NCBI RefSeq assembly: GCF_000725485.1
Contig: NZ_JOAG01000017.1
Span: 67,892 to 131,891 of the forward strand
Reading direction: 5' to 3'
DNA from: Nonomuraea candida
Lineage (GTDB): Bacteria > Actinomycetota > Actinomycetes > Streptosporangiales > Streptosporangiaceae
Length of the DNA: 64,000 nt
This document shows, one piece after another, positions 26,361 through 35,262 of this stretch. Numbering within the stretch: position 1 is the stretch's first letter; each line of letters starts with the position of its first letter. Made by a program: the position numbers and the translations under genes. The notes below the pieces were generated by a model. The model searched no databases. It saw nothing but the letters and a program-made list of their open reading frames with translations, and was not told the DNA's origin.

Positions 26361-27212
26361 GTGACCCCGCTGCTGCGACAGGTCCTGAGCCAGGTCGACG
26401 GGCCCGACCCCCGGGTCAACGAGGTGGTCTCCGCGCTCGTCAGCCATCTGCACGCCTTCGTCGAGGAGGTCCGGCCCACCGAGCGCGAGTGGATCGCGGG
26501 GCTCGACTTCCTGATCGAGACCGGGCGGATGTGCACGGCCGACCGCAACGAGTTCATCCTGCTGTCCGACATGCTCGGCCTGACCAGCGCCGTGGACGAC
26601 GTCAACCACCTCGGCCCCGAGGGCATGACGCCGTCGTCCGTGGAGGGCCCGTTCCACTCGCCCGCCCCCGAGCGGGAGGCGGGCGCCTGGATGTGCTCGG
26701 GGCCCGAGCGCGGGCGCGGCACGCCGACGGTGGTGCACGGGCGGGTGCTCGACTGCGACGGCACGCCGCTGGCGGGCGCGCTGGTGGACGTGTGGCAGGC
26801 CAACGACACCGGCCTGTACGACAGCCAGGACGACACCCAGGAGCCCGGCAACCTGCGCGGCCTGTTCACGACCGACGCCGGCGGGCGCTACTGGTTCCGT
26901 ACGATCCGGCCGAGCAGCTACCCCGTCCCGACCGACGGCACCGCCGGCCGGCTGCTGCGCGCCATCGGCCGGCACCCGATGCGCCCCGCCCACCTGCACT
27001 ACCGGGTCACCGTCGCCGGTCACCGGCCGCTGACCACGCACGTGTTCCTGGCCGGCGATCCCTACCTGGGCTCCGACGCCGCGTACGCGGTCAAGGAGGA
27101 GCTCGTCCGCGAGCCGCGGCCGCGTACCGAGGGGTGGGGGATGGACGGCCCGTACGAGGAGATCGAGTTCGACCTCAAGCTGGTGCCGCTGGACTGGAAG
27201 GACGAGGCGTGA
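26361..27212 (+). CDS. Intradiol ring-cleavage dioxygenase (catechol/hydroxyquinol 1,2-dioxygenase type)
   Basis: A 283-residue non-haem Fe(III) enzyme that opens an ortho-dihydroxy aromatic ring between the two hydroxyls. The four iron ligands are visible: Tyr153 (TGLYDSQ), Tyr187 (RPSSYPVPTDG), His211 and His213 (RPAHLHYRV). The N-terminal 100 residues form the helical dimerisation domain found in catechol and hydroxyquinol dioxygenases but not in protocatechuate enzymes. GTG at 26361 follows GGAGGAG. The next gene overlaps by four bases. Hydroxyquinol is a likely substrate but not proven. Confidence 0.92.
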   Translation: MTPLLRQVLSQVDGPDPRVNEVVSALVSHLHAFVEEVRPTEREWIAGLDFLIETGRMCTADRNEFILLSDMLGLTSAVDDVNHLGPEGMTPSSVEGPFHSPAPEREAGAWMCSGPERGRGTPTVVHGRVLDCDGTPLAGALVDVWQANDTGLYDSQDDTQEPGNLRGLFTTDAGGRYWFRTIRPSSYPVPTDGTAGRLLRAIGRHPMRPAHLHYRVTVAGHRPLTTHVFLAGDPYLGSDAAYAVKEELVREPRPRTEGWGMDGPYEEIEFDLKLVPLDWKDEA

Positions 27213-28060
27213 AGCTCGTCGGGGTGCGCCTGCCGGGCGTCGACGCCGTGCACGTGGCCAGGCTGGACGGCGACGAGGTCACGGTGCTGGCCGAGGTGAC
27301 CGCCTTCTGGGCCGACGCCCGCGCCTGGACCGCCAAGGCGCCAGGCGCCGGCACGGCCGCGCTCGCCGGGTCAGGGCCGGGGGACGTGGTGCCGGTCGGG
27401 GCGGTGGAGCTGGTGCCGCCGGTGCCGCCGTCCGCGCGGGTGATCTGCATAGGGCTCAACTACCGGGCGCACGCCGCCGAGGGCTCGTTCGAGGTGCCCG
27501 AGCACCCCACCCTGTTCGGCCGGTGGACGGCCTCGCTCAGCGTGGGCGGCGTGCCGGTGCCGGTGCCGGCCGGCGAGCCGGGGCTGGACTGGGAGGGCGA
27601 GGTGGCCGCGTACGTCGCCGAGCCCCTCCGCGACGCCGATCCGGACGCCGCGCTCGCGGCCGTGCTGGGTTACTCCACCTTCAACGACCTGACCGCCCGC
27701 CGCGCCCAGAAGCTCACCAGCCAGTGGACGCTGGGCAAGAACGCCGACCGGAGCGGGCCGATGGGGCCGATCGTCACGGCCGACGAGGTGGGCGACCTGC
27801 GCGACGGGCTGCGCGTACGCACCCGCGTCAACGGAACCGTCGTCCAGGACGGCGACACCCGCGACATGATCTTCAGCGTCGGCGAGGTGCTGTCCCTGAT
27901 CAGCCGCACCCTCACCCTCAACCCCGGCGACGTGATCGCCACCGGCACCCCCGACGGCGTCGGCTACGTCCGCACCCCGCCCTGGCTGCTGACCCCGGGC
28001 GACGTGGTGGAAGTGGAGATCGACCACCTCGGCACCCTCCGCACCCCCGTGGTGGGGTGA
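27209..28060 (+). CDS. Fumarylacetoacetate hydrolase family protein
   Basis: A 283-residue enzyme with a unique N-terminal region and a C-terminal FAH fold. Metal ligands are expected in LDWEGEVA (Glu129, Glu131) and FNDLTARR; the block NPGDVIATGTPDGVG is typical. Members hydrolyse or decarboxylate acylpyruvate-like or 2-hydroxymuconate-type compounds. Its GTG start overlaps the dioxygenase stop (GTGA), so it probably acts on a product of ring cleavage. Only three bases separate it from the convergent PPOX gene. Confidence 0.92.
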   Translation: MKLVGVRLPGVDAVHVARLDGDEVTVLAEVTAFWADARAWTAKAPGAGTAALAGSGPGDVVPVGAVELVPPVPPSARVICIGLNYRAHAAEGSFEVPEHPTLFGRWTASLSVGGVPVPVPAGEPGLDWEGEVAAYVAEPLRDADPDAALAAVLGYSTFNDLTARRAQKLTSQWTLGKNADRSGPMGPIVTADEVGDLRDGLRVRTRVNGTVVQDGDTRDMIFSVGEVLSLISRTLTLNPGDVIATGTPDGVGYVRTPPWLLTPGDVVEVEIDHLGTLRTPVVG

Positions 28061-28063
28061 CGG

Positions 28064-28480
28064 TCAGGTGGTGACGGCGTGGTGGGCGACCACCTCGTCG
28101 ATGTGGAGGCGGACGAGGCACTCGCCGGGGGCGGCGTTGCGGGTGCCGAACTCCAGGGCGCGGTCGTCGCCCATGTAGCGGCGGCCGATCTCCGTGGCCC
28201 AGGCCAGCATCTCCTCCAGGTCGAGCGAGAGGGTGGCGGTGCCCTTGACGAGCACGTACGAGTAGGGCGGCTCCTGGTCGTCCACGCACATCGCGGCCCG
28301 GGGGTCGCGGGCCAGGGCCTTGCCCTTGAGGCTGTGCTCGGCGGTGCTGAACACCACCGCGTCCTCGTCGAGCAGGAACCAGACCGGCGTCACGTGCGGC
28401 CTGCCGTCGGGCAGGGTCACCGCCAGCTTCCCGGTGCGCGTGCCGGCGGTGATGAAGTTACGCCACTGGGAATCACTCAT
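28064..28480 (-). CDS. PPOX-class F420-dependent oxidoreductase
   Basis: A small split-barrel flavin/F420-binding protein of 138 residues. The block GTRTGKLAVTLPDGRPHVTPVWF is typical of the actinobacterial PPOX family (FDOR-B-like). It may reduce a quinone, biliverdin-like compound or other oxidised small molecule. The ATG at 28480 has a weak GGAAC ahead of it; an ATG at 28489 is also possible. No operon partner is clear. Confidence 0.87.
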   Translation of the reverse strand: MSDSQWRNFITAGTRTGKLAVTLPDGRPHVTPVWFLLDEDAVVFSTAEHSLKGKALARDPRAAMCVDDQEPPYSYVLVKGTATLSLDLEEMLAWATEIGRRYMGDDRALEFGTRNAAPGECLVRLHIDEVVAHHAVTT

Positions 28481-28627
28481 TCGTTCCATGTCAACACGCT
28501 ACGTCACCATCCGGAGCGTTCCCCGGGATCGGCGCGGGGCCCGGGAAAAGGGTTCGAAAACTGTCGGTGGCCAGTGATACAAAACGGGTTCGGAGTCGGG
28601 CTAGCAGCGGCCGGGGGGCTGTGTCTC

Positions 28628-30472
28628 ATGAGCACCACCAGTTCGGAGTTCTCGGTCTCCGGCCCGCGTCACAACCGCCGCGGTCCCGTGCGCTGGCTGT
28701 GGTCCCATCTGCGCCGCCATCCGCTGCACCTGTTCGGCTTCCTCGGCGGCTCGCTCGCGATGGTGATCCTCAACGCCATGGTGCCGCAGCTCACCGGCGA
28801 CGCGTTCGACGCCGTGCTGGGCAAGCGGGGCGCGCCGCTCGACGCGCTGGGCCTGATCGCGCTGGCGTTGCTGGCGATCGTGACCGCGCGCGGGCTGTTC
28901 GACCTGTGGGCCCGGCTGTCGAGCGAGGTGCTGGCCAAGCGGCTGGAGCGCGACGCCCGTGACGAGCTCTACGTGAGCCTGCTCGGCAAGAGCCAGACCT
29001 TCCACAACCGCCAGCGCGTCGGCGACCTGATGGCCAGGGCGGCCAACGACATCCGGCAACTGTCGATCATGATCACGCCGGGCGCCGACCTGATCGTCGA
29101 CTCCGGGCTGACGGGGCTGGTGCCGCTGTTCTTCATCGCCGCCATCGACCCGCGGCTGCTGCTGGTGCCCGGCGTCTTCGCGGTGGTGTTCGTGATCGCG
29201 CTGTGGCACTACATGCGCAGGCTCAACCCGGTCGCCACCCGCATGCGCGAGGAGTTCGGCGATCTCAACGCGGGGCTCAACCAGGCCGTGCGGGGCATCG
29301 AGGTGATCAAGGTGACCGCGCAGGAGGCCCAGGAGCGGCGGCGCTTCCGGGCCAACGCGCGGCTCTACCGCGACTCGTTCGTACGCAACGGGCTCGTGCA
29401 GGCGCGTTACCTGCCGACCCTGCTGTTCGCCGTCGCCATGGCGGGCGCGTTCTGGCACGCGCTCCACCTCCAGGCCGCCGGGGCGATCACCATCGGCGAG
29501 CTGGTCGCGTTCATGGGCCTGATGGGGATGCTCGGCTTCCCCACACAGATGTCGATCTTCACGTTCTCGCTGATGCAGATCGGCGTCGTGTCCGCCCGCC
29601 GGATCCTCGACATCATCACCTCCGACAGCGAGATCGAGCAGCGCCCCGACGGGCACGCCGCGCCGATCAGCGGCGAGATCGTCTTCGAGGACGTCACGTT
29701 CGGCTACGAGCAGGACGCCGAGCCGGCGCTGCGCGGGGTGACGTTCACGGTGCGGCCGGGGGAGACCGTGGCCATCGTCGGGGAGACCGGGTCGGGCAAG
29801 AGCACGCTGACCAAGCTGGTGCCGCGCATCTACGACGTCACCTCGGGACGCATCCTGGTCGACGGCGTCGACGTACGCGACTGGGACCTCGACTCGCTGC
29901 GCTCGCAGATCTCCACCATCGAGCAGGACATCGTGCTCTTCTCGCGCTCGGTGGCCGAGAACATCGCCTTCAGCAAGGGGCAGCGGGCCGATCGCGAGGC
30001 CGTGGTCAGGGCGGCGCGCGACGCGCAGGCCGCCGAGTTCATCGAGGAGCTGGAAGACGGCTACGACACCGTGATCGGCGAGCGCGGCGTCACCCTCTCG
30101 GGCGGGCAGCGGCAGCGGCTGGCCATCGCGCGGGCGCTGCTGACCGACCCGGCCATCCTCGTGCTCGACGACTCCACCAGCGCGATCGACTCGGCGACGG
30201 AAGACAAGATCCAGCAGGCCATCGGGCGCATCCTCGAAGGGCGCACCACGTTGCTGATCACCCACCGGCTCTCGCAGATCCGCTGGGCCGACAAGGTGCT
30301 GCTGTTGCGCAGGGGCGAGGTGGCCGACTTCGGCACGCACGACGAGCTGATCCGGCGCAGCGCCCTCTACCGGCGGGTCTTCGCCCACTACGACGAGGCC
30401 GACGTCCACGACGCGGCCGAGGTGCAGGAAGAGGGGCCCGTCCTGGCGGGCGAGCAGGGAGGGGCGCGCTGA
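28628..30472 (+). CDS. ABC exporter half-transporter with degenerate catalytic residue
   Basis: A 614-residue fusion of a six-helix membrane domain and an ATPase. Walker A is GETGSGKST, the signature LSGGQRQR is intact, but the catalytic glutamate after Walker B is Asp515 (VLDDSTSA). It overlaps the following gene by one base (TGATG), forming a heterodimer pair. In such exporters (TM287/288, TmrAB type) one of two ATP sites is inactive. A drug, lipid or peptide cargo is possible; nothing nearby decides. Confidence 0.94.
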   Translation: MSTTSSEFSVSGPRHNRRGPVRWLWSHLRRHPLHLFGFLGGSLAMVILNAMVPQLTGDAFDAVLGKRGAPLDALGLIALALLAIVTARGLFDLWARLSSEVLAKRLERDARDELYVSLLGKSQTFHNRQRVGDLMARAANDIRQLSIMITPGADLIVDSGLTGLVPLFFIAAIDPRLLLVPGVFAVVFVIALWHYMRRLNPVATRMREEFGDLNAGLNQAVRGIEVIKVTAQEAQERRRFRANARLYRDSFVRNGLVQARYLPTLLFAVAMAGAFWHALHLQAAGAITIGELVAFMGLMGMLGFPTQMSIFTFSLMQIGVVSARRILDIITSDSEIEQRPDGHAAPISGEIVFEDVTFGYEQDAEPALRGVTFTVRPGETVAIVGETGSGKSTLTKLVPRIYDVTSGRILVDGVDVRDWDLDSLRSQISTIEQDIVLFSRSVAENIAFSKGQRADREAVVRAARDAQAAEFIEELEDGYDTVIGERGVTLSGGQRQRLAIARALLTDPAILVLDDSTSAIDSATEDKIQQAIGRILEGRTTLLITHRLSQIRWADKVLLLRRGEVADFGTHDELIRRSALYRRVFAHYDEADVHDAAEVQEEGPVLAGEQGGAR

Positions 30473-32295
30473 TGGGCTTCGTCATGGACGGCCTCGACGC
30501 CGAAGACTACGACCGCACCTACGACGACCGCGAGCTGCTGCGCCGGATCCTGTCCTACTTCCGGCCCAAGCTGGGGGCGATGCTCCTGGTGGCCGCCATG
30601 ATCGTGTTGCTGTCGGCGAGCCAGGCGGCCATCCCCGCGCTGGTCAGCGAGGCCGTCGACGCCATCGACGGCGGCACGATCGGCGAGGTCGGCTGGCTGC
30701 TGGCCGCGGGCATCCTGGCCACCGGGGCGATGTCGTGGGTGTTCAACTACATCCGGCAGAAGAACAGCGCGCGGGTCACCGGAGACGTCGTGCTGCGCCT
30801 GCGTGAAGACGCCTTCGACGCGGTGCTCCAGCGTGACCTGTCCTTCTACGACGAGACGCCCTCCGGCAAGATCGTCAGCCGGGTCACCTCCGACACCGAC
30901 GACTTCGCCACCGTCTCCACGCTCACGATGGACCTGATCAGCCAGGTGCTGATGGTGGGCTTCGTGACCGTGCTGCTGTTCGTGCGCAGCGTCGAGCTGG
31001 CCCTGCTGACGCTGCTGGTGGTGCCGATCGTGGTGGGGCTGGCGCTGGTGTTCCGCCGCCTGGCCAGGATCAGCACCCGGCGGGCGCAGCGCTCGCTGAG
31101 CCGGGTCAACGCCAACCTGCAAGAGACCATGGGCGGCATCGCCGTGGCCAAGAACTTCCGGCAGGAGCGGCAGGTCTACGACGAGTTCCGGCCGATCAAC
31201 CAGCAGAGCTACCAGGTGACGCTGCGGCAGGGGTTCGTCTTCTCCACCATCTTCCCCGTGCTGTTCCTCGTGGCCGGGCTGGCGACGGTCGCGCTGGTCC
31301 AGCTCGGCGGCTCCGCGGTCGTCAACGAGCGGATCACCGCCGGCGACTGGTACCTGTTCCTGCAAGGCGTGTCGCTCTTCTGGTTCCCGCTGACGTCGAT
31401 CGCCGCGTTCTGGTCGCAGTTCCAGCAGGGGCTGTCGGCGTCCGAGCGGGTCTTCGCGCTGATCGACGCGCCGCCGAGGGTGGTGCAGACGGACACGCGA
31501 CCGGTCGGGCGGCTGGCGGGGCGCATCGAGTTCCAGCGCGTCACGTTCGGCTACGACGCGGCGCAGCCCGTGCTGCGCGACTTCGACCTGGTCATCGAGG
31601 CGGGCGAGAGCGTGGCGCTGGTCGGCCACACCGGCGCGGGCAAGTCCACGCTGAGCAAGCTCATCACCCGCTTCTACGAGTTCCAGAAGGGCCGCCTGCT
31701 CATCGACGGGCACGACATCCGCACCCTCGACCTGGGCGGCTACCGCAGCCAGATCGGCGCGGTGCCGCAGGCGCCGTTCCTGTTCAGCGGCACGGTGGCC
31801 GACAACATCCGCTATCCCCGGCCGGAGGCGGGCGAGGAGGAGGTCCGCGCGGCGGCGGCCGCGGTCGGCGGCGGCGACTGGGTCGATGCCCTGCCCAACG
31901 GCCTGGAGACCGACGTCGGCGAGCACGGCCGGGCCCTGTCCATGGGGCAGCGCCAGCTCGTCGCGCTGGCCCGGCTGCTGATCCAGGACCCGGCGATCGT
32001 GGTCCTCGACGAGGCCACGGCCAGCGTCGACCCGCTGACCGAGGCGCAGATCCAGGAGGGCCTCGACGTGGTGCTGGCCGGGCGCACCTCGATCGTCATC
32101 GCCCACCGCCTGTCCACGATCGAACACGTCGACCGCATCATCGTGCTCGACCACGGGCGCATCGTGGAGGAGGGCGACCACGCCTCGCTGCTGGCCGCCG
32201 GCGGCCGCTACTGCGAGGTCTACAACACCTACTTCCGGCACCAGTCGCCCAACTACCGCGCGGGCACCGGGTTCGTGCCGGTCACCACCACCTGA
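30472..32295 (+). CDS. ABC exporter half-transporter, catalytic partner
   Basis: A 607-residue half-transporter. Walker A is GHTGAGKST, the catalytic Glu514 is present (VLDEATAS), but the signature reads LSMGQ (Met491) instead of LSGGQ. Its signature faces the degenerate Walker B of the partner, so the two changes fall in the same composite ATP site, while the other site is canonical. A clear hairpin terminator follows, so the operon ends here. Confidence 0.94.
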   Translation: MGFVMDGLDAEDYDRTYDDRELLRRILSYFRPKLGAMLLVAAMIVLLSASQAAIPALVSEAVDAIDGGTIGEVGWLLAAGILATGAMSWVFNYIRQKNSARVTGDVVLRLREDAFDAVLQRDLSFYDETPSGKIVSRVTSDTDDFATVSTLTMDLISQVLMVGFVTVLLFVRSVELALLTLLVVPIVVGLALVFRRLARISTRRAQRSLSRVNANLQETMGGIAVAKNFRQERQVYDEFRPINQQSYQVTLRQGFVFSTIFPVLFLVAGLATVALVQLGGSAVVNERITAGDWYLFLQGVSLFWFPLTSIAAFWSQFQQGLSASERVFALIDAPPRVVQTDTRPVGRLAGRIEFQRVTFGYDAAQPVLRDFDLVIEAGESVALVGHTGAGKSTLSKLITRFYEFQKGRLLIDGHDIRTLDLGGYRSQIGAVPQAPFLFSGTVADNIRYPRPEAGEEEVRAAAAAVGGGDWVDALPNGLETDVGEHGRALSMGQRQLVALARLLIQDPAIVVLDEATASVDPLTEAQIQEGLDVVLAGRTSIVIAHRLSTIEHVDRIIVLDHGRIVEEGDHASLLAAGGRYCEVYNTYFRHQSPNYRAGTGFVPVTTT

Positions 32296-32302
32296 GGCGA
32301 GA

Positions 32303-32331
32303 GACCCCAGGTGAAAGTTTCACCTGGGGTC
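32303..32331 (+). terminator. Hairpin after the ABC exporter operon
   Basis: GACCCCAGGTG (32303-32313) pairs with CACCTGGGGTC (32321-32331); the AAAGTTT between is itself partly complementary. The hairpin starts 7 bases after the exporter stop codon. Confidence 0.88.
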
Positions 32332-32367
32332 CCTGATTGTCGGCGCTCGCCCCTAGGCTTCCCGCGC

Positions 32368-32901
32368 ATGAGCGCATTACCTGACACCGTGCACGTCACG
32401 CACATCGACCTCCGCGTCTCCTACTCGCAGGCGTACCTCATCGACGCCACCGACGACGCCGAGGGCTTCGAGGACATCCCCGACGACCACCCGGCCCACC
32501 GCGTCGGCATCATCCGGGCCGACGGCGGCGACGCCTTCCTCATCACCGGACTGCACACCGGCACGGTCGACTTCACCGTGCTGGTGGCCGACCACGACCC
32601 GGGGGCCGAGCTCGACGAGTACGAAGACGTCGTGGAGATCACCGTCGAGTCCGAGTCGGGGGAGTACGTGCTGCACGAGTGGGGCGGGGAGGCCCACGAG
32701 CTGCCCCCGCTGCCGGCCGGGCCGGGATGGTACCGGCTGCGGTATCACGCGCGGGGCATGGACGAGGCGGCCGATGAGGCGGCGTCGTCCGGCGAGGTGA
32801 TCGACCACTACCTGCTGCAGATCTGGCCGGCGGAGGAGTCGCTGCCGCGGCTGGTCAAGCAGGGCAGCGGGTGCGCCGCGTACTGGCGCCGATCCGCCTG
32901 A
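32368..32901 (+). CDS. Hypothetical acidic protein
   Basis: A 177-residue, strongly acidic, predicted beta-rich protein without signal peptide or membrane segment. The best-kept looking part is the C-terminus, HYLLQIWPAEE followed by SGCAAYW. I do not recognise a characterised family. The ATG at 32368 lies after a terminator and has no strong ribosome binding site; it may be expressed from its own promoter or as a leaderless transcript. It is convergent with the beta-lactamase-like gene. Confidence 0.75.
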   Translation: MSALPDTVHVTHIDLRVSYSQAYLIDATDDAEGFEDIPDDHPAHRVGIIRADGGDAFLITGLHTGTVDFTVLVADHDPGAELDEYEDVVEITVESESGEYVLHEWGGEAHELPPLPAGPGWYRLRYHARGMDEAADEAASSGEVIDHYLLQIWPAEESLPRLVKQGSGCAAYWRRSA

Positions 32902-32931
32902 GGCGGGGCGTCGTTGACTTGAGGGGCGGGG

Positions 32932-34386
32932 CTACTTGGCGGGCGCCAGGCGCTCGCCGAGGCCGGGGACGCCGAGTTGCCGCTTCAGCAGGGCCAGCTC
33001 GTGGGCGGGCAGCTCGCGGCGCAGGGTCTCGGCGTTGTCCAGCAGCGGCTGGGCGGTCAGCCGGACCTGTCCCACGGCCTGCCGGAACGCCTCCCAGTCC
33101 CACGCCCCCGTGACGACCGCGCCCTCGGCGATGCGCGCGACGTCCTCGGGGGCGGGTTGCGAGGCGATGCCGAGCCGGGTGGTGAGCCGGTCGCCGACCA
33201 GCAGCCCGGCCAGGAGACTCCGGGCGGAGGCCGGGGCGCGCAGGGGGCGGGGGGCCGCGCCGTGCACCCAGGCGGTGACGATCTCGGCCACCAGGCGGGC
33301 CGCGGCGTGGCTGGGACGGTCGGACAGGCCGAGGTCGCCGAGGTCGAGCTGGTTGGCGGAGATCACCAGCGCCACCCGGTCCTCGGTCCAGCCGCGGGTG
33401 AAGTGGCTCCAGCCCCACGGGTATTCGCCGCCGTGGCCGATGTACGGGTGCGCGCCGCCGAACACGTTGAACACCAGGCCGATCGACATCTCCTGGCTCG
33501 GGCCCAGGAGCGTGCCGCCGCTCGCCTGCGCGGTGATCATCTGCTCGGCGGTGGCCGGTTCGAGGATCGCGCCGGAGCCGAGCCGGCCGCCGTTGAGCAT
33601 CGCGAGCACGAACCGTACGTGGTCGGAGGGCGTGCTCAGCGCGGACCCCGCCGGATAGTCGCCGGGATACAGCGGGGGGAGCGGCAGGGAGAGGCCGGGC
33701 AGGGTCGCGTATCCCGTCGAGCGGCGGGCCAGCAGCTCGACCGGCACGAAGTCGGGATGCTGCGCCCGCGGGAACACGGTCGAACCCATCCCCAGCGGCG
33801 CGAACACCTGCCGGGCCAGCCATTCGGAGAACGTGACGCCGTCGGGGTTGAGCAGCTCCACCAGGTGCCCGACCACGGCGATCCCGACATTGCTGTACTG
33901 GTACCGCTCGCCCACCGGCCCGGCCCAGAACGGCATCACCGTGCCGCCGTACGCGTCGGAGCGGCCCGCGTCGAGCACCCGCCGCAGATGCTCGCCCAGC
34001 GGCGGGGGCGGCACCCGGTCCCAGTTGCCCATGCCGGTGCCCAGCCCGCTGCGATGGGTCAGCAGGTCGCGCAGGGTGATCGGGCGCCGCCCGTGCGGGT
34101 TGACGAGGGGCAGATGCCGCTCGACCGGGTCGTCCAGCCCGATCAGGCCGCGCTCCACGAGCTGCATGGCGGCCACCCCGGTGTAGGGCTTGCAGTCGGA
34201 GCCCGTGGGGCCGACCGTCTCGACGGTCATGGGGCGGCCGGTGGCCAGGTCGGCCAGCCCGTACGCCCGGGCCAGCGCCACCTCCGTGCCCACCCCCACC
34301 GCGATCGACAACCCCGGGGTGCCGCAGTGCTCCATGATCTCCGGCACGTACGCGTCGAGCGCCGCTGCCAAGCTTTCGATCTCCAT
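32932..34386 (-). CDS. Serine hydrolase, beta-lactamase class C/penicillin-binding-protein-like
   Basis: A 484-residue protein of the class C beta-lactamase/esterase fold. The nucleophile motif is S63-D-C-K66 and the second motif is Tyr164-Ser-Asn166. The third motif is HGG (GHGGEYPWG) instead of KTG, as in many esterases of this family. There is no signal peptide, so it acts inside the cell. The C-terminal 100 residues are an added helical domain. It is divergent from an HTH-ClpN protein, with a duplicated inverted-repeat element between them. Confidence 0.88.
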   Translation of the reverse strand: MEIESLAAALDAYVPEIMEHCGTPGLSIAVGVGTEVALARAYGLADLATGRPMTVETVGPTGSDCKPYTGVAAMQLVERGLIGLDDPVERHLPLVNPHGRRPITLRDLLTHRSGLGTGMGNWDRVPPPPLGEHLRRVLDAGRSDAYGGTVMPFWAGPVGERYQYSNVGIAVVGHLVELLNPDGVTFSEWLARQVFAPLGMGSTVFPRAQHPDFVPVELLARRSTGYATLPGLSLPLPPLYPGDYPAGSALSTPSDHVRFVLAMLNGGRLGSGAILEPATAEQMITAQASGGTLLGPSQEMSIGLVFNVFGGAHPYIGHGGEYPWGWSHFTRGWTEDRVALVISANQLDLGDLGLSDRPSHAAARLVAEIVTAWVHGAAPRPLRAPASARSLLAGLLVGDRLTTRLGIASQPAPEDVARIAEGAVVTGAWDWEAFRQAVGQVRLTAQPLLDNAETLRRELPAHELALLKRQLGVPGLGERLAPAK

Positions 34387-34388
34387 GC

Positions 34389-34436
34389 GTCAAGGCTGGC
34401 ATTGACATCAGAGAAATGTCAAGGCAAGCGTTGACA
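34389..34436. promoter_or_regulatory. Duplicated GTCAA-N8-TTGACA element between divergent genes
   Basis: GTCAAGGCTGGCATTGACA (34389-34407) and GTCAAGGCAAGCGTTGACA (34418-34436) are 19-base near-repeats, 29 bases apart from start to start. Each has complementary ends (GTCAA/TTGAC) around an 8-base spacer. The first copy begins 3 bases upstream of the hydrolase start codon; the second ends 14 bases before the HTH-ClpN start. The HTH-ClpN protein is the natural candidate to bind here. Confidence 0.65.
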
Positions 34437-34450
34437 GGCATAATGGTACG

Positions 34451-35182
34451 GTGCCCGAGCTACCCGACCTCACCGAGCTGCTGTCGATCGTCGACGAACG
34501 CAGCGCGGACGCCGACGCCCTGACCCGCCTGACCGTCGCCGAAGGCGTGCTGGCCGACCTGCGGGGCGTCGGTGACAGGCTGCTCGGCTACCTCGTCGAG
34601 CTGGCCAGGGCGGAGGGCTGCTCCTGGTCCGACATCGGCGACCACCTCGGCATCAGCCGCCAGGCCGCCCAGCAGCGCTACGGCCGCCGCTGGTCCAGCC
34701 TCACCGTCGCCGACCTGGCCAAGTCGGGCGCGTTCGAGCGCTACACCGGCCGCGCCAAGGAGGCCCTCGAACGGGCCGAGGCGCACGCCCGCCGCCTGGA
34801 ACGCCCCGCCATCGAGGCCGGTCACGTGCTGCTCGGCATCCTCGACGACCCCGACACGCTGGCCGTCCGCGCGATCGCCGCCCAGGGAGCCGACCCGGCC
34901 GCCCTCCGCTCCGACCTGGAGCAGCGCCTGCCCACGGGGCCCGGGGCCCTGACCGCGGTCCCGGTGGGCCCGGAGACCCGGCGCGTCCTGTCGGCCACGC
35001 TGCTGGAGACGGCCGAGCTCAGGCACAACTACATCGGCACCGAGCACATGCTGCTCGGGTTGCTGCACGACAAGTCGGGCACCGTCGGCAAACTGCTGCG
35101 CGAGCACGGCATCGTCCTCGACCCGACCCGCCAGGCCATCCGCGCGGCCCTGGAGGCGTTCCTGCGCTCCAGAGAGGGCTGA
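34451..35182 (+). CDS. HTH plus Clp N-domain protein, putative transcriptional regulator
   Basis: A 243-residue fusion. Residues about 45-80 form a helix-turn-helix (GCSWSDIGDHLGISRQAAQQRYG). Residues about 94-240 carry two Clp_N repeats (RAKEALERAEAHARRLERPAIEAGHVLLGIL and LRHNYIGTEHMLLGLLHD), the adaptor- and substrate-binding module of ClpA/ClpC, but no AAA+ domain. It could couple a protein-binding signal to gene control. The GTG at 34451 has little ribosome binding site, so leaderless translation is possible. Confidence 0.85.
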   Translation: MPELPDLTELLSIVDERSADADALTRLTVAEGVLADLRGVGDRLLGYLVELARAEGCSWSDIGDHLGISRQAAQQRYGRRWSSLTVADLAKSGAFERYTGRAKEALERAEAHARRLERPAIEAGHVLLGILDDPDTLAVRAIAAQGADPAALRSDLEQRLPTGPGALTAVPVGPETRRVLSATLLETAELRHNYIGTEHMLLGLLHDKSGTVGKLLREHGIVLDPTRQAIRAALEAFLRSREG

Positions 35183-35214
35183 TCACCGCCGATTCGCAGG
35201 CGTTCATGGGCGTC

Positions 35215-35250
35215 GGCGGGCGGAGGCGGGCGGAGGCGGGCGGAGGCGGG
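35215..35250. repeat. 10-bp G-rich tandem repeat
   Basis: Three perfect copies of GGCGGGCGGA (35215-35244) and a partial fourth lie between the HTH-ClpN gene and the convergent membrane protein gene. The G-runs could form a quadruplex on the plus strand; no function is known. Confidence 0.7.
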
Positions 35251-35262
35251 GGTCGTCAGGGG

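Noticed and set aside
35215..35250. G-rich repeat as a riboswitch or regulatory RNA
   Set aside because: It lies between convergent genes, not in a leader, and shows no conserved RNA architecture; only a quadruplex possibility remains.
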